Source: a virus
Virus record (IMG/VR): IMGVR_UViG_3300005607_000202
Span: 1 to 35,326 of that record
DNA length: 35,326 nt
Strand: one strand, 5' to 3'
This document shows positions 28,607 to 35,326 of this stretch, piece after piece (position 1 is the first letter of the stretch; every line of letters begins with the position of its first letter). The position numbers and the translations under genes are program-made. The notes beneath the pieces are model-generated. The model was not told the DNA's origin and made no database searches. It saw only the letters and a list, made by a program, of their open reading frames with translations.

Positions 28607-30321
28607 AGCGTCAGTAATTCAGGGTTCAGCCTGATCTTTCCATCCCGCTTTTCAATCAGTGTCAAAGTGGCCAGATTGGAAAGGTATGTTCCAAATGTCC
28701 CTGATTCAGCAGTGAAATCCGTAGCAGCGGCCAATTCTTCCTTCGTCCATTCCTTGCCCGGCTCTCTGAGTATCGTTTCATAGATACGTTTCTGGCCGCC
28801 ATTTCCCATCTTGTTCAGCCAGGAGGTTAAAGCCTGTATGGGTGTATTAAATTGTATAGGCTCAACATCGGCAGGAAGTGTTTTCAGCCTGTATGTCTGA
28901 CCATTTTGTTCTATAAAGTCGGCAGTTTTCAACCCGCTAAGATATGTTCCAAAAGTGCCGCTTTCGGGAGCAAAGCCGGTCATTGCTCCAATCTGGCTTT
29001 TTGTGAAGAATCTATCAGGCTGCAGGGCCAAGAATTGCAGGATCTTTTTCTGGCCGCTATTGAGTTTGGTCTCTTCAATGGCCGGCGATGTTATCTCCGC
29101 CGATTTTGTGGCAGTTGGAAGAGATATTGGTATTGCTTTCGCTGGTGGACTGTGGCGAGTGAGATCTGGTGGGATGACTGGCTCTGGTTTCAAATATGTG
29201 TTGTTTAGAACTGCCATAACCTGAGAAGAGATATTTTCCAATACAGCCAGCAATTTTCTCTCTCTTAGAAGATATGACTCTTTAATTCTATTCGCCTCAG
29301 CTAATCCTCTATCGAATCCCGCTCTCTCTGCCTGTCTAACAATAGTTGGATCTATTGCTGGTTTTGCCTGTTGCACAGCGTTGCGCAGCCTGTAGACTTC
29401 AGACTGTAATTCTGAATTCTTGCGCTGATAATCTGCAATTGTCCTCAATTCTGCTTCCGCCTGCTGTGGTAGATCGGCCAGTTTTGCTAGGATGGTCTGA
29501 GCCTTCTCTGTCTCTACGGCCTGAAAGTGGCCGACTTTGCCAGGCTCTAGATGCCTTGTCTTGACCGGCCCCGCCTTGATTAGAATGACTTCGTTGGATA
29601 TCGCTGGACCGACTGCATAGAATTGGTGCTTAATTTTGGTCAGGCTCATTTCCTGTTCTCTGTTGGTGAAGCCTAGCTCACTAGCTGAGCGCTTGCGGTC
29701 CACATCCATGCTGGCCAATCCTACAAGTTTATTCTGGCACTGGCTGGCGGCATCTTTATTCAGTTTTGCGGGTCGTTGAGTGGCCAGAACCCCACATAGA
29801 CCCCGCTTCCTGCCTCGGCTCATCAACTCATTGATGGCCTCAGTGGCCTCACTTTCGCCATGGCCTTTCTCTGGACAGAAAACATGGGCTTCGTCTATGA
29901 CCACCAGCGTTTCTCTGTTCCAAAGGTCTTTTGGAGTTTCAATGAGACTTTCTAGGAAGAGGCGGACGAACTTCTTTCTGTCCTGCTGAGTGAGTTCAGA
30001 TAGGTCGATTATGATGTTTGCATTGAGTTCCAACACCTTGCGAGCAAGTAAAGTGGCCGACCTAGTATCTGCTGGAATTTGGCCACCTTTCCCTGCCAGC
30101 AGGTATTCGAACTTTTCTCGCAGAGTCACGAAATCCCCTTCCATGTCCAGGATTATCTGCTGAACTTCGCCATGTGTTTCTTCAAGCAGTTTGCGAATGA
30201 TGTAGGATTTCCCACCGCCACTGGTAGCCTGAACTAACAGACGGCCCTTGATCAGCTCGTGAATATCGATCAAGACTGGCTTTCCTGTGGCCACTTCCAG
30301 CCCGATTATTATGTTGCTCAA
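28603..30321 (-). CDS. HerA/FtsK-like DNA translocase with two winged-helix repeats
   Basis: 572 residues from TTG 30321 (TTGA overlap with the preceding stop; TTG 30351 is an alternative). Walker A is QATSGGGKSY (31-40), Walker B is LVVIDEAHVF (139-148), followed by the HerA-like segment RGRKRGLCGVLATQRPAKLN. After a coiled coil (near 300-340) two similar winged-helix domains occur: KKILQFLALQPDRFFTKSQI and RIYETILREPGKEWTKEELA, each followed by an ESGTFGTYLSxL repeat. HerA partners in archaea include NurA, absent here; the downstream nuclease may replace it. Roles in end processing or genome segregation are possible. Confidence 0.8.
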   Translation of the reverse strand: MSNIIIGLEVATGKPVLIDIHELIKGRLLVQATSGGGKSYIIRKLLEETHGEVQQIILDMEGDFVTLREKFEYLLAGKGGQIPADTRSATLLARKVLELNANIIIDLSELTQQDRKKFVRLFLESLIETPKDLWNRETLVVIDEAHVFCPEKGHGESEATEAINELMSRGRKRGLCGVLATQRPAKLNKDAASQCQNKLVGLASMDVDRKRSASELGFTNREQEMSLTKIKHQFYAVGPAISNEVILIKAGPVKTRHLEPGKVGHFQAVETEKAQTILAKLADLPQQAEAELRTIADYQRKNSELQSEVYRLRNAVQQAKPAIDPTIVRQAERAGFDRGLAEANRIKESYLLRERKLLAVLENISSQVMAVLNNTYLKPEPVIPPDLTRHSPPAKAIPISLPTATKSAEITSPAIEETKLNSGQKKILQFLALQPDRFFTKSQIGAMTGFAPESGTFGTYLSGLKTADFIEQNGQTYRLKTLPADVEPIQFNTPIQALTSWLNKMGNGGQKRIYETILREPGKEWTKEELAAATDFTAESGTFGTYLSNLATLTLIEKRDGKIRLNPELLTL

Positions 30322-30812
30322 CGTTGGAGTTTTAACTCCAGCTGCAGGCAACCCGCAGCATCAATTCCCACAACCCTTCGGATTCTGGGCGTTTTCTTGA
30401 TTCTCTCATAAAATTTGGCTAGTATTTCTTCCATTATAGCCGTTCCATAATATCGCTTCAATTCTTCCATGTGGCCTTTTGCGATCCTGCGTCTGATATT
30501 GCGCAACTCTTGTTTTTCCCTGCCTGTCAGAACATTCCACATAGGCAGCACCATATCCCTTGATCCGCCGTAGCCACCGAATTTGCTTGTAACCTTAGTA
30601 GCCATTGAAGGGTTCTGTTTCTCAGCCTTAGCCTTCTGCCTGGCCAACTCTTTGCGCAGTTTTTTTCCTTCCTCCGATGAGAGTGTGGGAATGAGAGCAT
30701 TCAATTCCATATCTCGACCATCTATCTCCACCATGGAGATCCTGCATGTGGCCATGTCCAACTCAGGGTCTATGGCCAGAACTTCGATTTTTTCGCCGTA
30801 GATGATGGTCAT
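30318..30812 (-). CDS. Hypothetical protein upstream of HerA
   Basis: 164 residues. An N-terminal beta part (GEKIEVLAIDPELDMATCRI) is followed by a highly basic helical part (KKLRKELARQKAKAEKQNPS, then EKQELRNIRRRIAKG). The charge pattern suggests nucleic-acid binding. ATG overlaps the preceding stop (TAATG) and its own stop overlaps the HerA start. Not recognised. Confidence 0.55.
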   Translation of the reverse strand: MTIIYGEKIEVLAIDPELDMATCRISMVEIDGRDMELNALIPTLSSEEGKKLRKELARQKAKAEKQNPSMATKVTSKFGGYGGSRDMVLPMWNVLTGREKQELRNIRRRIAKGHMEELKRYYGTAIMEEILAKFYERIKKTPRIRRVVGIDAAGCLQLELKLQR

Positions 30813-31921
30813 TAGACTGGCTCCCCTACCTTGAATTGAACGGCAAACTTTCCATCCGTCCTGATTGAAAATCCGCTCTGTTTTTTGTCCCAGTTCATCT
30901 TGTCGATTGTGGCCGCTATCTCTCCCACTTTCTTGCGAGGGACAAAGATCCAGAAATCGAGGATTTTATCGGCCGTTGTGAACTGGGCCTTAGCAAGCTG
31001 GTCCTTCAGATCGGCCACTTCTGCTTTGTATTCTTCTATCTCACGCTTCAGAAGGTCTATCTTCTCTGATTCGTCTCTTGTCAGCCTAGTGACCAGCTCA
31101 TCTTCCAATTCTTTGATTTGCTTCCTAGCCGATTCTAACGCTTCTGAAAGGTTCTCTTTCTCTTTCGTGCGCTGTAGGTCCGAGGCAATCTTATCGTAAT
31201 GCTCAGCATCGTGTTTGTATCCTCTCAAGGCCTGTTGAACAGGATAATGAGGGTCGTCTTCAGGCAGACATCGGCCGTAAAGGAGTTGTTCTAAAAGTGG
31301 CCGATTGTCCTGTGTTATAGTGTTGGACACTTTCTCTTCTGCGGATAGGAATTCAGAACAACAACATTTCTTTTCACAGCAATATCCCTCATCGTCATGT
31401 TCACTTCGTTTATGGCCGCAGATATCTCTTGCACAGATATCGATGCCTTCCGCAGAGGTGGCCGCTGACTTGCCATCCCCTTCCTTCCTTACGCCAGCGG
31501 CCACTTTCTCCTTCTTCTTTTCCTCCGGCTCAGATTCTTCTTCTGTTTCAATCTCTGTAATGTAGAAGGTTTCGCCACAACCGGAACAGACTATTTCACC
31601 TAGATCCTTCGGGTTTGGAGTCTTTGCATGGCAATCAGGACATTCCTCCATTTTCCCACTCTGGGATTTTGCGCCACCCACTGACTTGGAGGCCCGCTTA
31701 TATTCAGGCCCCAGGTATTTGCGAAACCATCTATCGCCCTTCCCCGTGCTAGGCCCTAGTTGTTCGGCTATATAGGCACAGATATCACACTTATCCATCG
31801 AGCCTGATTGCTCGATAATCAGAGCCAGATCCCGCAAGGCATCGATGGCCACTTCTGCAGTTTCGGCCTTTTTGATGGCCTCTCCTGCCTTTTTGCATAA
31901 AAGCTTCAAGTCTGCAGCCAT
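30812..31921 (-). CDS. Zinc-ribbon and coiled-coil protein
   Basis: 369 residues. It starts with a helical segment, then CPDCHAKTPNPKDLGEIVCS (zinc ribbon near residue 92), an acidic Glu/Lys linker, a Cys-rich patch CARDICGHKRSEHDDEGYCC, a long coiled coil (about 225-310, LSEALESARKQIKELEDELV), and a C-terminal folded domain ending QFKVGEPV. Multi-domain scaffold for DNA or RNA processing is the likeliest role. No exact family. Its ATG follows the preceding stop directly. Confidence 0.55.
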   Translation of the reverse strand: MAADLKLLCKKAGEAIKKAETAEVAIDALRDLALIIEQSGSMDKCDICAYIAEQLGPSTGKGDRWFRKYLGPEYKRASKSVGGAKSQSGKMEECPDCHAKTPNPKDLGEIVCSGCGETFYITEIETEEESEPEEKKKEKVAAGVRKEGDGKSAATSAEGIDICARDICGHKRSEHDDEGYCCEKKCCCSEFLSAEEKVSNTITQDNRPLLEQLLYGRCLPEDDPHYPVQQALRGYKHDAEHYDKIASDLQRTKEKENLSEALESARKQIKELEDELVTRLTRDESEKIDLLKREIEEYKAEVADLKDQLAKAQFTTADKILDFWIFVPRKKVGEIAATIDKMNWDKKQSGFSIRTDGKFAVQFKVGEPV

Positions 31922-32218
31922 TTAGAGGACCTCGATTATCCCATCAAACAACCTTCTAGCCAGTAGGTATTCCTGCGTCATTACTTGATATTCTGCCTTC
32001 ATGAGGTATCGGTAGAGCCAACGCAAATCTTTCTTCAGCTCTTCCCGCTCCATCATGTAGAATTGGCTCCTGTTGAGTGCTGAAATGAGATTCTTCGCAT
32101 CGATGGCATGATTCATTTCTGGCTGGCTCTGTATCTGCTTGGCCACTGAGGCCACGATATTGAGCCTCAATTGGATGTGTTCTAAATCCCTGATTGGCTG
32201 TGATTCCCCTGCTTGCAT
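31922..32218 (-). CDS. 98-residue helical protein
   Basis: Nearly all helix (LEHIQLRLNIVASVAKQIQS, MEREELKKDLRWLYRYLMKA). A GGGTGAG Shine-Dalgarno-like sequence lies a few bases before the ATG, as for internal operon genes. No motif; a small dimeric regulator or adaptor is possible. Confidence 0.5.
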   Translation of the reverse strand: MQAGESQPIRDLEHIQLRLNIVASVAKQIQSQPEMNHAIDAKNLISALNRSQFYMMEREELKKDLRWLYRYLMKAEYQVMTQEYLLARRLFDGIIEVL

Positions 32219-32230
32219 TCTCTCACCCTT

Positions 32231-32713
32231 TTAGTCAGCCTTTTTGTGCTTGACCATAAAGAGGCCGTTTACCACATCTGGTTCTGGTGCTTCGGCCACT
32301 TTCTTTGCAAATGTCCCCACCTGCAAGCCGTTATCGCCCCAGACCGGCTGGAAGCCTGAAGCGATCAATGCGTTGACTTCCTGCACAGTGGTGGCCACAT
32401 CGAATGCCTCTACAGTTGGGTGACGGGGACCACCGAATTTGCTCTTGAATCCTCCCTGCCTGTTTTTGTCGTTATCGAGCTCTTCTTTTGATTTCTGAAC
32501 AAAGAACTTGCCCTTGCCGTCCTTGCTGGCCTCAGTCCTGTAGTAATATCCCTGATATTCGATCCATTCTCCGCCAGGATTATTGAGAGAAGCGGCCAGT
32601 TTTGAAACGAGATCCGAAGGCATTTTTCCGAGGTCATCAGTCTTGGCCCAGTAGCGCCCATTCTCATTTGTCTTGTTGAAGGGCGGGCAAAGTGGCCGTG
32701 TTTGCTGACTCAA
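32231..32713 (-). CDS. 160-residue hypothetical early protein
   Basis: TTG 32713 overlaps the preceding stop (TTGA). Sequence pattern is NENGRYWAKTDDLGKMPSDL, an aromatic strand pair (EWIEYQGYYYRTEAS), a basic Gly-rich linker (GGFKSKFGGPRHPTVEAF) and a C-terminal alpha/beta segment. Aromatic-rich strands with a flexible tail could suit single-stranded nucleic-acid binding, but this is a guess. No known family. Confidence 0.45.
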   Translation of the reverse strand: MSQQTRPLCPPFNKTNENGRYWAKTDDLGKMPSDLVSKLAASLNNPGGEWIEYQGYYYRTEASKDGKGKFFVQKSKEELDNDKNRQGGFKSKFGGPRHPTVEAFDVATTVQEVNALIASGFQPVWGDNGLQVGTFAKKVAEAPEPDVVNGLFMVKHKKAD

Positions 32714-33582
32714 TTAACCTTCCCCTCCGGGAAAATTGTATGACCATTCCAAGGGCAGTCAGGTTCACATTCTTTCTTGTGAAGCGCAATCAGAGCGTCA
32801 ATGTCATTTCTGTTCATTGCCTTGGCGGCAGCCTTCTGGTCCTGCACTTTTCGCAGAAGTTTAAGACGAATTGGAACTTCTTTGGGGTCCTTGTTTTCTT
32901 TGATATATGCAATTCTGTTTTCGATTGGCTCATAAGTTCGCTCAATTAGCATTTCATGATGGATGTGCCAGTAAAGCTCATGGGTTATTGGATTGGGAGG
33001 AGCAACTTCTCCTAGTATCACATCTCCCTTTTTGACTTCAGCCTCGACCTTTTGCAGATTTCTATTATCAAATCCTACGGCTATTCTCAGGCCGGAAACA
33101 AACTTTGCCCTTATTCCGTAAAGGAGCGATATGATCCCCTGCCCAGCCTCGATTCCTTCTCCAGCCTTGATTCCCTGCCCAGCCTTGATTCCCTGCCCAG
33201 CCTTGATTCCCTGCCCAGCCTCGATTCCTTCTCCAGCCTTGATTCCCCATCCAGCCTTGATTCCCTGCCCAGCCTCGATTCCCCATCCAGCCTTGATTCC
33301 CTGCCCAGCCTCGATTCCTTCTCCAGCCTTGATTCCCCATCCAGCCTTGATTCCTTCTCCAGCCTTGATTCCCTGCCCAGCCTCGATTCCCTGCCCAGCC
33401 TCGATTCCTGTTCCAGAACCCGCGACAATGGAGTGTGTGGCACTGATTCCAAACTTGAAGATGACCCACCCTAGATTGGCTTCAATCTTTATGCTTCCGT
33501 CAACTGAAAGGTTGGAATCGTAATGGAGAAAACCTGATTCCTCTCTAAAGTCTTGCCTGCTTAGAATCTTATCTTCTGTCAT
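32710..33582 (-). CDS. Protein with 15 six-residue GIxAGx repeats (beta-helix-like)
   Basis: 290 residues from ATG 33582 (ATGA overlap; longer frame ignored). Residues about 58-150 consist of 15 units GIKAGQ/E/W or GIEAGQ, encoded by 18-base direct repeats. The regular Ile-x-Ala-Gly spacing fits a beta-roll or left-handed helix. After this come a beta segment (VKKGDVILGEVAPPNPITHE) and a charged helix. Repeats of this type are known from phage and archaeal virus proteins but their role is unclear. Unit number should vary between isolates. Confidence 0.65.
   Translation of the reverse strand: MTEDKILSRQDFREESGFLHYDSNLSVDGSIKIEANLGWVIFKFGISATHSIVAGSGTGIEAGQGIEAGQGIKAGEGIKAGWGIKAGEGIEAGQGIKAGWGIEAGQGIKAGWGIKAGEGIEAGQGIKAGQGIKAGQGIKAGEGIEAGQGIISLLYGIRAKFVSGLRIAVGFDNRNLQKVEAEVKKGDVILGEVAPPNPITHELYWHIHHEMLIERTYEPIENRIAYIKENKDPKEVPIRLKLLRKVQDQKAAAKAMNRNDIDALIALHKKECEPDCPWNGHTIFPEGKVN
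33135..33411 (-). repeat. 18-base tandem repeat array, about 15 units
   Basis: Units such as attccctgcccagccttg are repeated head to tail with two main variants (cccagcc versus tccagcc). All six frames stay open because the unit is a multiple of three. The array is coding on the minus strand and is not a CRISPR array: there are no unique spacers. Confidence 0.85.
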
Positions 33583-33932
33583 TGGCCACCAACCGCCTGC
33601 AGGTATTCCTGCACAGTCCATTCATGAGCCTTCACCTTCAAGGGATAGTTCTGATTGACCTTCAGAATTACAAAATTGATAATTTCTGGTTGGATAGGCC
33701 GCAGATTGAGAGTCTGTTCAGCAACATAGCTTTCGTTCCATAGATGATGATGTTGAACTATTTTGGCAGCCCAATAGATGCATTCAGCACAGAATGGATC
33801 GAATTGGTCTGCTAAAGTATGGCTGCCTGCATGATATGTCAGATCGAAAGACAATTTTGAAATATGGTCCTCAACCTTCTGTCTGGCGGGGGATAGAGGT
33901 CTTTTTGGTGCCTGTGTGGTAACTTGTGCCAT
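33579..33932 (-). CDS. 117-residue hypothetical protein
   Basis: Helical, with a Cys-His-containing middle (DPFCAECIYWAAKIVQHHHL) and C-terminal helix (LKVKAHEWTVQEYLQAV). The CAEC plus HHH cluster might bind a metal. ATG overlaps the preceding stop. It lies second in the leftward early operon. Not recognised. Confidence 0.5.
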   Translation of the reverse strand: MAQVTTQAPKRPLSPARQKVEDHISKLSFDLTYHAGSHTLADQFDPFCAECIYWAAKIVQHHHLWNESYVAEQTLNLRPIQPEIINFVILKVNQNYPLKVKAHEWTVQEYLQAVGGQ

Positions 33933-34153
33933 TAAGCCTCAATTCCCCTTTCTTTCAACATCTCTGGGAGTGGCCATCCATTCTTTCTGCAGACTTCTCT
34001 GAGCTTCGTTTCTGAAACCCTTTGAATTCCGCCATCTTTGAGCGTCTTTTCCACCTGGCCTGTGATGGACCGGTCCTCTTCCATCTTTTTGATGTAGAGG
34101 CCGAAATAGAGTTCTGTGTCAATTGTAATGACACTATGATTCTTCAGCGGCAT
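33932..34153 (-). CDS. First gene of the leftward early operon, 73 residues
   Basis: ATG 34153 is chosen over the upstream GTG 34261 because the sequence between contains operators and A/T-only codons unlike protein. The product (MPLKNHSVITIDTELYFGLY, then a helical, basic C-terminus KLREVCRKNGWPLPEMLKER) resembles a small winged or HTH regulator, but the family is unclear. It faces the RHH gene across three palindromic operators, so it may be its counter-regulator or first early protein. Confidence 0.5.
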   Translation of the reverse strand: MPLKNHSVITIDTELYFGLYIKKMEEDRSITGQVEKTLKDGGIQRVSETKLREVCRKNGWPLPEMLKERGIEA

Positions 34154-34159
34154 TCCTAT

Positions 34160-34174
34160 ATAGTAAAATACTAT
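34160..34174. promoter_or_regulatory. Operator 1: ATAGTA-AAA-TACTAT
   Basis: Perfect palindrome six bases before the ATG at 34153, where a bound dimer would block leftward transcription or translation. Confidence 0.6.
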
Positions 34175-34214
34175 AGGAGTATTATTGTTTATAGTATTGG
34201 AAGATTCAACCCTG

Positions 34215-34227
34215 TAGTAAAATACTA
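34215..34227. promoter_or_regulatory. Operator 2: TAGTA-AAA-TACTA
   Basis: Perfect palindrome with the same arms and centre as operator 1, about 54 bases to its right. A half-site ATAGTA lies between them. Confidence 0.6.
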
Positions 34228-34273
34228 TATACAAGCTATTATCTACTAGAATCAAAGACACCTATTTTTATAG

Positions 34274-34282
34274 TAGAATATA
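34274..34282 (+). promoter_or_regulatory. TATA element of the RHH gene
   Basis: AGAATATAG, centred about 26 bases before ATG 34304, partly inside operator 3; autorepression is likely. Confidence 0.45.
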
Positions 34283-34294
34283 GTAACATACTAT
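34280..34294. promoter_or_regulatory. Operator 3: ATAGTA-ACA-TACTAT
   Basis: Perfect palindrome ending nine bases before the plus-strand RHH gene's ATG and overlapping its TATA region. Confidence 0.6.
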
Positions 34295-34303
34295 ACACAG
34301 CAA

Positions 34304-34693
34304 ATGCCGAAGAAAGGTTCTGGATGGACAAATTTGACAGTCAGGGTAGAAGTCAAACATCAGCTTGAAGCTATCTACAAGAAGGACGATAAGAGGCCGC
34401 CCAATCAGACATTCAATGCCTATATCGATAATTTTTTGATGGATTACATAGATTACAATAAAAAACTAAGGGAGTACGGTGCTTTTCTCGAATTCAATAA
34501 TGCTTTCGACAACCACATTTTGCTGACTGATAATTTTCTACACAAGCCGGTTGTTGTTACTGTCAAGGCAGAAGCCAAAAAGCTCTGGTGTGAAACACAT
34601 GATAACGACTGTTGTGTCCATATTGGTTTCTGTTTTGGAATCAAAAAGGTTTATGAAAAATTGATAGATAATGGTTTCAGGCCACCAAAGTAA
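34304..34693 (+). CDS. Ribbon-helix-helix regulator, likely autorepressor
   Basis: 129 residues. GWTNLTVRVEVKHQLEAIYK followed by PPNQTFNAYIDNFLMDYI matches a ribbon-helix-helix fold: a basic strand then two helices. The C-terminal half has a WCETHDNDCCVHIGFC Cys/His cluster, possibly zinc-binding. The gene is leaderless and divergent from the early operon, with three ATAGTA-N3-TACTAT palindromes between. RHH dimers insert their strands into such palindromes. It is the best candidate for the switch protein controlling early genes. Confidence 0.7.
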   Translation: MPKKGSGWTNLTVRVEVKHQLEAIYKKDDKRPPNQTFNAYIDNFLMDYIDYNKKLREYGAFLEFNNAFDNHILLTDNFLHKPVVVTVKAEAKKLWCETHDNDCCVHIGFCFGIKKVYEKLIDNGFRPPK

Positions 34694-34705
34694 TCATTAA
34701 TCATA

Positions 34706-34825
34706 CTACATTTTCTTTACCATATCGATAATTATTTTTGTGATACTTGTAGACTCCATCGCCGCTTTTATCTTTAACTTTCTGTGAATTTCGTCAGGAA
34801 CTATGATAGTCAATTTCTTGGCCAT
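34706..34825 (-). CDS. 39-residue RHH (CopG/Arc-like) protein
   Basis: MAKKLTIIVPDEIHRKLKIK AAMESTSITKIIIDMVKKM is an almost minimal ribbon-helix-helix: strand KLTIIVPDEIH, helix, turn STSITK, second helix. AAGGAGAGC before the ATG is a good Shine-Dalgarno, so the transcript has a leader, probably from a TTTATAG at 34891-34885 shared in reverse with the gene to the right. It faces the longer RHH gene tail to tail. Likely a repressor. Confidence 0.7.
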   Translation of the reverse strand: MAKKLTIIVPDEIHRKLKIKAAMESTSITKIIIDMVKKM

Positions 34826-34884
34826 GCTCTCCTTACCTATCCTGTCTGCCTGCATGCGATAGGCTGGGTTCTACTATTAAACTG

Positions 34885-34892
34885 CTATAAAT
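34885..34892 (+). promoter_or_regulatory. TATA box of the rightward gene
   Basis: CTATAAAT centred 26 bases before ATG 34915. Its complement ATTTATAG could serve the leftward RHH gene. Confidence 0.6.
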
Positions 34893-34914
34893 CTGTAAAT
34901 ACAGATATACAGTG

Positions 34915-35097
34915 ATGCCAGACCGAGAAGAAATTGATTTGAGAGGAATGAAACGTATAGCAATTATCACAGGAAATGAAGCTGAAGCGATTATCAAGGC
35001 TCATAGATTTTTCAATTCGCATTGCTGGATTGATAGAAGCACAACTGATTTAGCAATTGTAGAACTCTGGGTTGACAATGAAGAAGACAAGATCTGA
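34915..35097 (+). CDS. 60-residue acidic protein
   Basis: ATG 34915 is chosen over GTG 34912 because the TATA box is 26 bases before it (leaderless). Sequence: MPDREEIDLRGMKRIAIITG then a helix NEAEAIIKAHRFFNS, a Cys-containing turn and strand IVELWVDNEEDKI. A small alpha/beta protein, acidic overall. No family recognised. It is separated from the main blocks and might be an anti-host or regulatory factor. Confidence 0.5.
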   Translation: MPDREEIDLRGMKRIAIITGNEAEAIIKAHRFFNSHCWIDRSTTDLAIVELWVDNEEDKI

Positions 35098-35204
35098 CAG
35101 AAAAAAGAATCTGTAAGCAATCACATCATTACTTATTATTACTTACAAACAAACAAGTACAGTACATTATCTTATTTTATTATTCTATCATCATTATCAA
35201 AAAT
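35098..35204. other. AT-rich noncoding stretch
   Basis: About 107 bases, mostly A and T, with short direct repeats (ttattatta, acaaacaaac, catcattatc). There is no ORF. It could be an origin or promoter region; nothing decisive is seen. A TTTTATTATTC at 35174-35184 resembles the virus promoter. Confidence 0.4.
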
Positions 35205-35300
35205 AGGGGGTGTAAACCCGTCTATAGGCAGGGTTTATAGGTCTGAAAGACCGAGTACACCATACTTATGCAAGCATCGGCGACGTGCTACTTGTGTAAG
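35205..35300 (+). ncRNA. Candidate structured RNA at the right end
   Basis: About 26 bases after a TTTTATTATTC element the sequence folds into a three-way junction: GGTGTA (35209-35214)/TACACC (35256-35261), AACCC (35215-35219)/GGGTT (35231-35235) and GGTCT (35240-35244)/AGACC (35248-35252) with a GAA loop. A second stem-loop follows: CTTA (35265-35268)/TAAG (35297-35300) and CAAG (35271-35274)/CTTG (35291-35294). No ORF is present. Its 3' end may lie beyond the window. The helices are seen; strand and function are inferred. Confidence 0.4.
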
Positions 35301-35326
35301 GGTAATGTTTTGATAACCGATCCACA

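Noticed and set aside
33131-33415. CRISPR-like array
   Set aside because: Units are 18 bases, contiguous and without unique spacers.
33052-33523. Several long overlapping ORFs on both strands across the 18-base repeats
   Set aside because: The repeat unit is a multiple of three and free of stops in all frames, so these are by-products. Only the minus-strand GIxAGx frame connects to folded sequence on both sides and to a stop-start junction.
35205-35300. Hammerhead ribozyme
   Set aside because: The three-way junction lacks the CUGANGA and GAAA core elements in the needed order.

Overview
This window is the structural module and most of the replication module of an archaeal head-tailed virus (Caudoviricetes-type, HK97 morphogenesis). 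Nearly every gene is on the minus strand, so the gene order reads from right to left. The archaeal assignment rests on an MCM-family helicase, a HerA-type ATPase, a TRAM-domain protein, many zinc-ribbon and ribbon-helix-helix miniproteins, and TATA-type promoters centred 25-26 nt before start codons (leaderless mRNAs). The head-tail assignment rests on both terminase subunits, portal, protease-scaffold, capsid and tail genes. The host cannot be named from this sequence, and no integrase is visible.

Right end (33930-35326): a control region. A minus-strand gene and a plus-strand ribbon-helix-helix (RHH) gene diverge across three ATAGTA-N3-TACTAT palindromes. A second 39-residue RHH protein and a small plus-strand gene follow. 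The last 230 bases are AT-rich and end in a probable structured RNA.

Replication and processing (33930 down to 19150): tightly overlapping genes (TAATG, ATGA and TTGA junctions). They include a protein with 15 six-residue repeats, a zinc/coiled-coil protein, a HerA-like translocase with two winged-helix repeats, a PD-(D/E)XK-type nuclease, a polymerase-X-like nucleotidyltransferase, an RHH protein, MCM, a Dam-like adenine methylase, an HNH nuclease with a probable A10 frameshift, a tRNA, and many Cys-rich miniproteins, several of them under 60 residues.

Packaging and head (19150 to 10450): TerS, TerL, a possible adaptor, a structured noncoding-RNA candidate, portal, protease-scaffold, a zinc miniprotein, decoration protein, major capsid protein, connector-like protein and TRAM protein. 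Tail and surface (10450 to 1): two membrane proteins, a 1481-residue tail fibre with a self-cleaving chaperone tail, small baseplate-like proteins, a GH5-like glycosidase, a gp10-like neck protein, a tail terminator, a tail tube protein, and a tail assembly chaperone with a canonical T TTT TTA slippery site. The frameshifted product and the tape measure gene run off the left end.

The most unusual signals are: (1) roughly 110-120 copies, by eye, of GGCCAC/GTGGCC in all frames and both strands; (2) a tRNA with serine-like body (long variable arm, G73) but a GAA (Phe) anticodon; (3) a promoter followed by a multi-helix RNA and no ORF between the terminase and portal genes; (4) an HIV-like frameshift site in an archaeal virus tail gene; (5) two further promoter-to-hairpin noncoding units. 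No bench or database check was possible; all homology calls are from reading the proteins.
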